Below are positions 16,709 through 24,828 of a DNA stretch of 64,000 bases, piece by piece. The notes under the pieces are model-generated. The model made no database searches and had not been told where the DNA came from. It was given only the letters and a program-made list of their open reading frames with translations. The stretch spans positions 261,841-325,840 of the forward strand of contig NZ_MU158692.1 in the NCBI RefSeq assembly GCF_015209965.1. The letters are read 5' to 3'. The stretch's first letter is position 1. Every line of letters begins with the position of its first letter. This DNA comes from Sphingobacterium pedocola (GTDB lineage Bacteria > Bacteroidota > Bacteroidia > Sphingobacteriales > Sphingobacteriaceae). The translations under genes were made by a program, and so were the position numbers.

Positions 16709-19180
16709 TTATGCCTTTTTAGGCTGTCGCTTTCTGTTCGTATACCATACGACAGCAATCAGTCCAACAACTAAAACAATAGAAGCGATTAAAGAAACTA
16801 AATTACTAATGCGCATCGTCGAAGGAGCAAAAATAAATTCAACCTTATGATTTCCTCCTGGGAGTTGTAATGCTCTCAATATGTAATCCGCTCGCAAAAT
16901 AGGCACTTCTTCACCATCAATATACGCTTTCCATCCTTTTTCATAATATACTTCAGAGAATACTGCAAAAGCATCATGAGGCGAGGAATATTCATATTTC
17001 AACGTATCGGGGTGGTAGCTCACCAACTTTATCGCTGCATTCCCAGGCTGTCCCAAACGACCCGCGTTAATTTTATTTTTAAACTCTTCATGCACAAACG
17101 CCTCTTTTAATGGGTTAAAGCTACTGATGGCCTGCATTTCCTGCGCATTATCCTTTACGAAAGTCACCTTATCTACGAACCAAGCATTCCCCGCGGCAGT
17201 ACTTCTCCTTTGGATACGTTCGGCACCATTAGAAGCATCTTTCGTCATTATATACCGTACGTTGAACATATCCAATACATCTTCATTGATGGCACCATTA
17301 AATTGATGTTCCAAGATCTCTTGAAAACGCATCAATTTCGCAGCGTGGTAACCCCCTAAATTCTTATGAAAATAGGATGCATGTGCATCTGAGAACGGGT
17401 TTGTTGTTAAATCCAACACCCGGTAACTTGGGTCTTTATCCATTCGAATCAACTGATCCACTTCCTTCTCATCGATTGGCCTTTTCGTCAGCCTTTCTTC
17501 CATAAACGAATTCTCGTTCAAGTATCGTTTATCCACCGACCATAAGTCTACCAATGTTACTACACCTAAAATAGCCACAAACACCGTAGACGTAATCTTC
17601 TTCTTGTACAATCCCCATACTGATGCGAAGACTAAAGTCACAATGAATAGGGAGCGCCACGCATCCGCGGAGGCCAGCGCTGAACGATCCTTTACTAATG
17701 CACTGCCCAATTGCTGTCCCATATTCGCATCACCAAGCTGTTGGCCTAATCCCGCTACAAGTTCGCTGTGATTGGACGATTTAAAATTCAAAAACAGATC
17801 AGGTAAAAGAGCTATGAGCAAACAAAATCCCCCCACGCCTATAAACGTATACAAGATTTTCTTGTCCAACTTCGGTATCTCCTGTGTCCGATCCATCAGC
17901 TCCTGTACCGCCAAAATAGCTAGGAGCGGAATAAGAATAGAAACAATGACCAAAATAGATTCTACTGCCCTAAACTTATTATATAAAGGCACATAGTCGA
18001 AGAAGAGATCAGATACCAATGGAAAATGGCGCCCCAAAGCCAATAAAACAACGAGAGCAGAGGCAGCAAGGATCCACCACTTCAAGCGATCCTTAACAAT
18101 TATAATTCCCAATACAAATAGAAAGAAAATCCCAGCTCCAAAGTACCACGGTCCCGAAGTACCCAAGTGTTTCTCACCCCAATATGTTGGCATATATTGC
18201 GCAAACTGTACCGCTTGTCCTTCGGGGACACCAAGGCCCGTAAGAAACTTAACGGCATTCGACTCTTTACCGAGAACACCCTGTGATTTACCTCCGTATG
18301 CGTTTGGAATAAGAAAGGTCATGTTTTCACCGATTCCCTGGCTCCAGGCATAGGCATATTCCCTATCCAGACCACCATCTTTCGCACCTTCTTCAACCTT
18401 CACAATATTCGCTTTACCTCGGGTGGTCAGTTTACTGTATTCATAAGTCGGGAATAGCACCGAAGCATTCACCAACACCGCGATTACCGCTGCGGCCAAC
18501 TGCACTGCAGTTGCTTGTGCAAATTTGGGCAGCTTCTTATCACGAATAGCATAATACAACTCAAAACCAACCAAAACCAACATAGCAATAAACAAATAGT
18601 ACGTCATCTGAATATGGTTGGTTCGAATCTCCAAAGACAAGAAAACCGCCAATAAAACAGATCCCCATAATCGATTGCCTCTATAACATAGGATAATAGC
18701 TCCTATTATGGGTGCCATATACGCTATGGCATATGCCTTATTCACATGCCCTGCTTCAATATAAATAAAATTATAGGATGAAAATGTAATCGCAATGGCA
18801 CCTACGGCCGCTAACCACGGTTTTACACGCAGTACACTAAGCAAAAAATATGCACCCAAAAGGTAAATTAATATTACATCAGCCGGCAATGGGAACACTA
18901 ATTTAATCGCCCTATTGATATAAGTCGTTACGTTTGACGCGTGTTCATACCATATTTGGTAAGTAGGCATACCGCCAAACATGGAGTTTGTCCATTCGGG
19001 AGCATGCCCGTCTTTCGCCTTATAGTCGAAGAGCTCTTTCTGACTGCCTAAAGCCTGTACAACGTCATGTTGGGCCAAGGCCTTACCCTGCCATAACGGC
19101 GTAAAATAAAAAATTACCAATAATATAAATATGGCAACTATAATAAGATGTGTCGAGTTCTCCTTAAACCAGTTTTTCAT
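16709..19180 (-). CDS. YfhO-family integral membrane protein
   Basis: About 823 residues from ATG 19180 (MKNWFKENSTH); an ATG at 19189 adds three residues. A first helix (LIIVAIFILLVIFYFTPLW) is followed by the family-like loop QGKALAQHDVVQALGSQKELFDY and then ten or more hydrophobic segments. A soluble part of about 250 residues (RVLDLTTNPFSDAHASYFHKNLGGYHAAK) follows, with a last helix before the basic tail. YfhO proteins are GT-C-like membrane proteins; the Bacillus member is linked to glycosylation of lipoteichoic acid. The substrate in Gram-negative Bacteroidota is unknown. A minus-strand -7 match (TATTTTTG, 19308-19301) suggests its own promoter. Confidence 0.9.
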   Translation of the reverse strand: MKNWFKENSTHLIIVAIFILLVIFYFTPLWQGKALAQHDVVQALGSQKELFDYKAKDGHAPEWTNSMFGGMPTYQIWYEHASNVTTYINRAIKLVFPLPADVILIYLLGAYFLLSVLRVKPWLAAVGAIAITFSSYNFIYIEAGHVNKAYAIAYMAPIIGAIILCYRGNRLWGSVLLAVFLSLEIRTNHIQMTYYLFIAMLVLVGFELYYAIRDKKLPKFAQATAVQLAAAVIAVLVNASVLFPTYEYSKLTTRGKANIVKVEEGAKDGGLDREYAYAWSQGIGENMTFLIPNAYGGKSQGVLGKESNAVKFLTGLGVPEGQAVQFAQYMPTYWGEKHLGTSGPWYFGAGIFFLFVLGIIIVKDRLKWWILAASALVVLLALGRHFPLVSDLFFDYVPLYNKFRAVESILVIVSILIPLLAILAVQELMDRTQEIPKLDKKILYTFIGVGGFCLLIALLPDLFLNFKSSNHSELVAGLGQQLGDANMGQQLGSALVKDRSALASADAWRSLFIVTLVFASVWGLYKKKITSTVFVAILGVVTLVDLWSVDKRYLNENSFMEERLTKRPIDEKEVDQLIRMDKDPSYRVLDLTTNPFSDAHASYFHKNLGGYHAAKLMRFQEILEHQFNGAINEDVLDMFNVRYIMTKDASNGAERIQRRSTAAGNAWFVDKVTFVKDNAQEMQAISSFNPLKEAFVHEEFKNKINAGRLGQPGNAAIKLVSYHPDTLKYEYSSPHDAFAVFSEVYYEKGWKAYIDGEEVPILRADYILRALQLPGGNHKVEFIFAPSTMRISNLVSLIASIVLVVGLIAVVWYTNRKRQPKKA

Positions 19181-19300
19181 CAGATACATTTTCTTTTTAA
19201 AAGTGATGAAGCTATCGTAAGCATATTACTTTGCCGTGTGCAACTGCTATCTTTACGATGGTTCATGTATAATTTAATGGTTATGCTTTTTCCGTATGGC

Positions 19301-19308
19301 CAAAAATA
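19301..19308 (-). promoter_or_regulatory. Candidate promoter of the YfhO-like gene, -7 box TATTTTTG
   Basis: Minus-strand TATTTTTG matches TAnnTTTG, about 120 nt before the start codon. No -33 TTG was seen. Confidence 0.4.
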
Positions 19309-19343
19309 GATAAATGATTTTAATATTCCCTAACTATAAAAAG

Positions 19344-20033
19344 CTAGTTTCCTTTTTCAATCATTTTTTTTATATCAGAAAGCTCACCGAATAATACCAA
19401 CAAATCGCTTTCACGTAATATCGTATCCGATTTAGCGATTCCAGAAGCTTTTTTGCTCACAGCGTTCTTTCCTTTCTGTGTATTCTCTGATAGATGTAAG
19501 GTGGTCAAAACAATCACCTTATACTTATTCGTCAAATCTGCCTCTTTTAACGTGAGTCCGATATACTTAGCGGGGACTTTGGTCTCTATAATACTGTATT
19601 TGTCCGAGATCTTGAAAGAATCCACGATATCAATATTATCTAAGCGAAGTGCCAGGCGCTCGGCCGCTTCTTCCTCCGGCATAATATATTCATCAATCTG
19701 CATGGCTTCCAATACGGTCTTCTGCAAATCAGAGACAACTCTTCCAATGATCCGCTTTACATTAAACTGCTTAATCAGTGCTGTGGTAAGCAAAGAGGCT
19801 CCCTCATCTTCGCCTATCGCTATTATCACCGCATCGCTATCTTTCAGCGGCAATGCACCTACCGCCTCCTTGTCCGTTGTGTCCATACATACGGTATGGG
19901 TAATCCGGTCCTTCAACTGTTCAACAATGCTGAGACTTTTATCTGCAGCAATCACCTCGTGCCCTAATTCGGTCAAATGAATCGCCAATGATCTCCCAAA
20001 ATGCCCTAGGCCTAAAACAATGTATTTCATCAA
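19344..20033 (-). CDS. trkA: Potassium uptake regulatory subunit, TrkA/KtrA-type
   Basis: 229 residues: one RCK unit. The N-terminal Rossmann domain starts MKYIVLGLGHFGRSLAIHL with GxGxxG (8-13) and the ribose-binding acidic residue in VIAADKS. The C-terminal TrkA_C domain (about 140-227) starts around KYSIIETKVPAKYIGLTL. It binds NAD(H)/ATP on the cytosolic face and gates the TrkH pore encoded 17 bp upstream. Its single-RCK size (half of E. coli TrkA) is like KtrA. An ATG at 20030 is also possible. Confidence 0.93.
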   Translation of the reverse strand: MMKYIVLGLGHFGRSLAIHLTELGHEVIAADKSLSIVEQLKDRITHTVCMDTTDKEAVGALPLKDSDAVIIAIGEDEGASLLTTALIKQFNVKRIIGRVVSDLQKTVLEAMQIDEYIMPEEEAAERLALRLDNIDIVDSFKISDKYSIIETKVPAKYIGLTLKEADLTNKYKVIVLTTLHLSENTQKGKNAVSKKASGIAKSDTILRESDLLVLFGELSDIKKMIEKGN

Positions 20034-20050
20034 AATTCTCCTCTAAACCA

Positions 20051-21838
20051 TCAAAATAATATCTTTTCAGATGGATAAATATAACTCTTGTTCTTAATAT
20101 TCTTTATAAATGCCACGAGTAATGTTAATGTACCCACCCGCCCCACGAACATCGTGAACGCCAAGATTATCTTACCCGAGCTACTTAGCGAAGGTGTGGC
20201 ACCGAGACTTAGGCCACAGGTCGTATACGCCGATATCGTCTCAAAGAGGAGCATTTTCATTTCCTTTTCTGGCTCTGTAAAACTCAGTAACACAAAAGAG
20301 AACGTGATGGTAACTACCGAAAGGATAATAATAGCGAAAGCCTTGTTGACAGATTCAGGGGCAATCCTTCTTTTATAAATCTCCAGAGAATCTTTTCCCC
20401 TCGCCAAGGACAATATATTCATCAATGCAATAGCCACCGTAGTTACTTTTACTCCACCGCCAGTAGAACCAGGCGCAGTGCCTATCCACATCAATGTCGT
20501 CATCATAATCAGGGTAGGAGCACTCACCAAATTTAGATTTACGCTATTAAATCCTGCAGATCGCGAAGCATTTGCCATGAAAAAAGACGTTATCCATTCT
20601 CCTATAGCCGTACGATCTTCGATCAGGGTATGATGCTGTTCCATGACAAAATACGAAACAGTCGCCAGCACCATTACGATCAAATTACAGGTAAGTATGA
20701 ATTTAGAGTTAAAGGTAAAAGCCTGCGGTTTATGAATATATTTTTTATTAAAGATTACCGTATCCACAAGTCCTTTAAACTTAGCCTTAAAATAAGTGTA
20801 AAAGTTGAATACCGTACCGAATCCCAGGCTACCAAAAACAAAGATAGCAGAAAGCGCAATCTGAAAACCGTAATTGTATCTATAGGTATCATTCATTACC
20901 CCGTCCTTGATAACGGTAAAACCCGAGTTACAAAAAGAAGAGATCGCATGGAAAGCACAGAAAAAAACCTTTTCTCCTAAACTACTGAACGCCACATTGT
21001 CGAGTGAAATAAAAATAAATATCCCTCCGATAAACTCGAAGAGTAGCGTGATGAATATAATGGTTAGCAAGGTCGATATGACTGCATTCAATTTCTTCTC
21101 TCCTAATATTTCTCCAAACATCAGCTGATTTTTAAACGAAAATCCGCCAGAAAAAAAATAGCCAAAAAAACCGGTGAATGTCATGATCCCCAGACCGCCA
21201 ACCTGTATCAGTAGCATAATGATCCCCTGTCCAAATAGCGAAAAGTTGGCAGAGATATCGGTCACTGTCAACCCGGTGATACATACTGCACTTGTCGCCA
21301 TAAAAAAAGCATCTACAAAACTCAGGGGCGCAATTAAAGTCGTTCTTGGAAGCATGAGTAAAACAGTACCTATCAGAATAAGGCCCAGAAAACTGATGAC
21401 GAATAATATCGTCGGATTAAAATAAAAATTGTCGAAGAAGAGGCTACTTTTAGATAACTCAGATAAAAACACGACAGCGATTCCCACGTACAACCACTCA
21501 TCTTTCGCAAAAAAGGATAGGATAGGCTCAGTCGAAATCCGGGAAACCATGATAAAAAAAAAGTAAAAAATAACGAGAATCCCGGAATAATTGGAAACGT
21601 TTATTTTTTTTAACACAAAAATCGAAGATGCAATACGGATAAGTTCTAACACAAACAAACCGTAGAACATGTACAGAATTGCCGTTCCCGTTTTCAACGC
21701 TATGCCAGCGTCCGTAATGTATCCCACGTGCACAATGACTGTAAATGCGCAAATCATGCTCACATAGAGCATGATTTGATCAACTACTTTTTTTCGATAT
21801 GTGAATACAAACTTTAAAAAGCTAACGAGAACCTCCAT
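20051..21838 (-). CDS. trkH: Potassium transporter pore subunit, TrkH/KtrB-type
   Basis: 595 residues with about ten or more hydrophobic segments. Four pore loops with their selectivity-filter glycines are visible: CITGLTV, CNSGFTV, RSAGFNS and TTCGLSLG. The roughly 130-residue N-terminal hydrophobic extension (several helices before FNPTILFVISFLGLILIGTVLLMLPRTT) makes it longer than the basic KtrB. It forms a dimeric K+ channel-like uptake system with the RCK subunit downstream. The start is 30 bp after the AsmA-like gene, so cotranscription is likely. Confidence 0.94.
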   Translation of the reverse strand: MEVLVSFLKFVFTYRKKVVDQIMLYVSMICAFTVIVHVGYITDAGIALKTGTAILYMFYGLFVLELIRIASSIFVLKKINVSNYSGILVIFYFFFIMVSRISTEPILSFFAKDEWLYVGIAVVFLSELSKSSLFFDNFYFNPTILFVISFLGLILIGTVLLMLPRTTLIAPLSFVDAFFMATSAVCITGLTVTDISANFSLFGQGIIMLLIQVGGLGIMTFTGFFGYFFSGGFSFKNQLMFGEILGEKKLNAVISTLLTIIFITLLFEFIGGIFIFISLDNVAFSSLGEKVFFCAFHAISSFCNSGFTVIKDGVMNDTYRYNYGFQIALSAIFVFGSLGFGTVFNFYTYFKAKFKGLVDTVIFNKKYIHKPQAFTFNSKFILTCNLIVMVLATVSYFVMEQHHTLIEDRTAIGEWITSFFMANASRSAGFNSVNLNLVSAPTLIMMTTLMWIGTAPGSTGGGVKVTTVAIALMNILSLARGKDSLEIYKRRIAPESVNKAFAIIILSVVTITFSFVLLSFTEPEKEMKMLLFETISAYTTCGLSLGATPSLSSSGKIILAFTMFVGRVGTLTLLVAFIKNIKNKSYIYPSEKILF

Positions 21839-21867
21839 AACACAAACATAGGAATATTAAACTGTGT

Positions 21868-23673
21868 TTACTTTTCGTCATCGTTCTTTGGCTTGTCTTT
21901 TTTCTTAAATATACCTCTTATAAAACCTTTTGTTTTATTGACTGCCGAATTGGATTCTTTTACCGCTTCCTGAGCCTTAGCTGCAGTCCCCGTTAATCTC
22001 GCTTCCCGTTCGGGGCTTATGCCCGCTGTTTGCTTTATACCGTCCAGCAAGCTTTGCCATAGCGTTTTAAAGAAGGTATGCTCCGGGTCACGCTTGTAGT
22101 TAATCTTGCCTACGTGGTAGATTTCATTTGCATCGGGATTGCTATCGTTGATGATAATTTGATTCACCAAGAAGGAAATTATCTTTTTAGACGTCTGCGC
22201 TTTACCTTTTTCTTGTTCATTAAGGAGATTAATTTTTAAATTGTTGTAATCGAATCTAAAATCACCCCAATTCCTATGATCAGTGCCCTCCATATCAAAA
22301 GTCACTTTCTTCATATTTCCTGAAGCCAATTCGACATTTAGCAGCGGTTTCAAAATACGATTGAATGCTGTGGCATTCATCGCTCCGACACTACCCTTAT
22401 AGGTATGGTAACCATTCTTACTCAACATGTCAAAACCAAATTTCGCGTGTAAGCTTCCCGAATTCATGATTTTTGCCGAGAGGTCCGCCCGCATAAACTT
22501 GTCCTTTTTAAGTACCGACGTATCATTCGTTACATTCGTCAAATTACCTTTCGCATTATTAAAGCTAATAGAACCCTCTTTCCCATATTTAGCACTAAAT
22601 TCATGATACGTAATGGTCACGTTATCTACAAAAACAGTATCCAACCGAATCAGGCTATTCAGCTTCATTAGCTGTTGGTGAGGAGAACGCCCTATTTTAT
22701 TCTTGGGATATTTGGGGTATCGCTTATCGTTTGATAAGTCAACGATTCCATTTTTTAATTCTACGCTACTGGCAATCGTTTTTCGATCTTCTAACAATTG
22801 CTTGAAATCCAAATGTTCAAGACGTAGCGTATCAAACTTCAGAATCGTCATCGTGATATTTCTGTTCTTCTGCTTAAAAAAAGCAGATTTAGCCATTTTG
22901 GGCTCATAAGCAAACTTGGTCAATAAGAGATTCTGGTCTTTTGTATTAATGCTTAAGTCGTCAAACTTCAACTTATAGAAACCATCGGAAAGATCGTATT
23001 CAAATCCCGGGACGTGTACATCGATCATTTTAGTGTAGAAAAGACGGCTAGAATCACCAATCGACGTTTTGTCGACTAAAACGTCATGTATTTTAACCGT
23101 AACCTTATTAAGTTCGACTCCAGTGGATTTTCCAGCGTTGAGCTTTGAATACGTAAACTTAACATTATCCAATTGCACATCGCGCACGTTCACGGAAGTG
23201 AAGATGTTTTCTATGCTTTCGTAAAGCGTCTTTTTGGGTTCGGTGGATAGGGTGTCGTTGAAAGCGTGCTGTTCCGACATTAAATGAATTTCCGGTTCTT
23301 CAAGAAAGATGCTTTTAATATACAACTGCCTGCTTCTTAGCACATCCCACAAACTAAATCTCCTAATCTTCAAGGCCTTAAGTTTGATATGAAAACGATT
23401 ATCAGGCGCAGATTGATTCGTTATCATTTGCTGATAAATCGCAGAATCGGGAATCAATTCGACCTGACGAAGCGTAACATTTCCCAATCCGATGTTGAGA
23501 TCCAAATCGTCGTAGGTTAATGTATACAGTCCATTTGAGGACTTGTGCACCACTTCCTTAAGCTTGGTTTCTAGGATAGGTTTCCAATTTCTCCCGTAGT
23601 ACCATAGCACGCCACCTACTGTCAAAAGCAGGAGTGCCAGAATGATGAGTATCCATTTCCAGATTGGTTTCAT
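21868..23673 (-). CDS. AsmA-like / DUF748-type envelope protein
   Basis: 601 residues. An N-terminal anchor helix (KWILIILALLLLTVGGVLWYYGR) is followed by a long beta-rich chain. Its pattern recalls the AsmA/TamB superfamily (YTLTYDDLDLNIGLGNVTLRQVELIPD; LRLEHLDFKQLLEDRKTIASSVELKNGIVDLSND). The C-terminus is a lysine-rich charged tail (GIFKKKDKPKNDDEK). Proteins of this type span the periplasm from an inner-membrane anchor and are implicated in phospholipid transport or outer-membrane homeostasis. Family assignment is by overall pattern only. It lies between rsgA and trkH on the same strand. Confidence 0.6.
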   Translation of the reverse strand: MKPIWKWILIILALLLLTVGGVLWYYGRNWKPILETKLKEVVHKSSNGLYTLTYDDLDLNIGLGNVTLRQVELIPDSAIYQQMITNQSAPDNRFHIKLKALKIRRFSLWDVLRSRQLYIKSIFLEEPEIHLMSEQHAFNDTLSTEPKKTLYESIENIFTSVNVRDVQLDNVKFTYSKLNAGKSTGVELNKVTVKIHDVLVDKTSIGDSSRLFYTKMIDVHVPGFEYDLSDGFYKLKFDDLSINTKDQNLLLTKFAYEPKMAKSAFFKQKNRNITMTILKFDTLRLEHLDFKQLLEDRKTIASSVELKNGIVDLSNDKRYPKYPKNKIGRSPHQQLMKLNSLIRLDTVFVDNVTITYHEFSAKYGKEGSISFNNAKGNLTNVTNDTSVLKKDKFMRADLSAKIMNSGSLHAKFGFDMLSKNGYHTYKGSVGAMNATAFNRILKPLLNVELASGNMKKVTFDMEGTDHRNWGDFRFDYNNLKINLLNEQEKGKAQTSKKIISFLVNQIIINDSNPDANEIYHVGKINYKRDPEHTFFKTLWQSLLDGIKQTAGISPEREARLTGTAAKAQEAVKESNSAVNKTKGFIRGIFKKKDKPKNDDEK

Positions 23674-23788
23674 ATGTATATAACTTGCTTTTTTCTGTTG
23701 GCATCATGGATATTTCATAATCCGGCTCGATTCACCCAACTTTTCATTAAACAAAAAAAAATATCTTTTGTTTTAATTAAAGGTATGC

Positions 23789-24709
23789 TTATCGTCGCGT
23801 ATCCTCATTATTATATATACTAATGTAGCTATCGTAACGAGAAGATTCTATATCACCTTCTTCCACGGCTTCCAATACCACACAGCCCGGTTCATTTAAG
23901 TGTCGGCAGTTATTAAATTTGCATTTGTTCATCAATTGCCGCATCTCAGGAAAAAAGTGGGATAGTTCCCGCTTTTCGATATCCACTATTCCCAATTCAC
24001 GAATTCCGGGCGTATCAATCAATTTACCGCCAAATGGCAGATCGATCATTTCGGCAAATGTTGTCGTGTGCTTACCTTGGTCCGACCAATCAGAGATGTT
24101 GCCCGTTCTCAATTCCACCCCGGGTACAATCCTGTTTACCAAGGTAGACTTACCAACACCAGAGTGTCCAGATACCAAGGTTACCTTATCTTTCAACAGA
24201 TAACGAATTGCATCTATATTCGTTCCCTCCATGGCCGACACCTCATAACACGGATATCCAATATTCTCATATATCGATTTGTATTCCCGCAATATTTCCA
24301 AACCTTCGTCGCTGAACAAATCCAATTTATTAAATACCAAAATAGCAGGGATATCGTAGGCCTCCGCAGTCACTAAAAAACGATCAATAAACCCCAGGGA
24401 AGTGGGGGGAGAGGCCAATGTTACCACTAAAATAGCCTGGTCTAGGTTCGCCCCGATGATTTGTGTTTGCTTAGAAAGGTTTACAGATTTACGGATTATA
24501 TAGTTTTTACGCGGTTCTAATACGTTGATGACACCACTTGCCTGATCGGGTTCTAAATCAAAATGCACCCAATCGCCCACGGCAATAGGGTTTGTAGTCT
24601 TGATCCCTTTGGTTCTAAATTTTCCCTTGATGCGACAATCGTATTGCTCCCCGTCTTCTCCCAAAACCTGATACCAACTTCCGGTAGATTTTGTAACTAG
24701 TCCTCTCAT
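23789..24709 (-). CDS. rsgA: Ribosome small-subunit-dependent GTPase A
   Basis: 306 residues. An N-terminal OB fold (about 1-75) is followed by a circularly permuted GTPase: G4 (FNKLD) comes before G1 (SGHSGVGKSTL) and G3 (DTPGIRELG). The C-terminal zinc finger is CKFNNCRHLNEPGC. It assists late 30S subunit maturation and is released on GTP hydrolysis. All motifs are intact. It is divergent from polA. A minus-strand -7-like TAAGTTTA (24722-24715) ends 5 nt before the ATG, so its message may be leaderless. Confidence 0.97.
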   Translation of the reverse strand: MRGLVTKSTGSWYQVLGEDGEQYDCRIKGKFRTKGIKTTNPIAVGDWVHFDLEPDQASGVINVLEPRKNYIIRKSVNLSKQTQIIGANLDQAILVVTLASPPTSLGFIDRFLVTAEAYDIPAILVFNKLDLFSDEGLEILREYKSIYENIGYPCYEVSAMEGTNIDAIRYLLKDKVTLVSGHSGVGKSTLVNRIVPGVELRTGNISDWSDQGKHTTTFAEMIDLPFGGKLIDTPGIRELGIVDIEKRELSHFFPEMRQLMNKCKFNNCRHLNEPGCVVLEAVEEGDIESSRYDSYISIYNNEDTRR

Positions 24710-24793
24710 ACTTTTAAACTTACCGATTTATCCATCATATCCTAATACAAAAGTCGCAAAAAATTATTAATATCAAGCTAGCACCTATTTTAT

Positions 24794-24801
24794 TACCTTT
24801 G
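24794..24801 (+). promoter_or_regulatory. polA promoter, -7 box TACCTTTG
   Basis: Exact TAnnTTTG match 27 nt upstream of the polA ATG, giving a leader of about 20 nt. Confidence 0.6.
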
Positions 24802-24828
24802 TGTCAACACGGATAAATAACAGTTTTA

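Noticed and set aside
16152..16722. Two open frames (about 67 and 108 codons) in the rnhB/YfhO-like gap
   Set aside because: Both lie in the inverted-repeat element, have no family resemblance and their composition follows the repeat rather than a protein.
23730..23790. AT-rich hairpin (AAACAAAA / TTTTGTTT) as terminator of rsgA
   Set aside because: The stem is made only of A-T pairs and the loop and T tract overlap; too weak to call.
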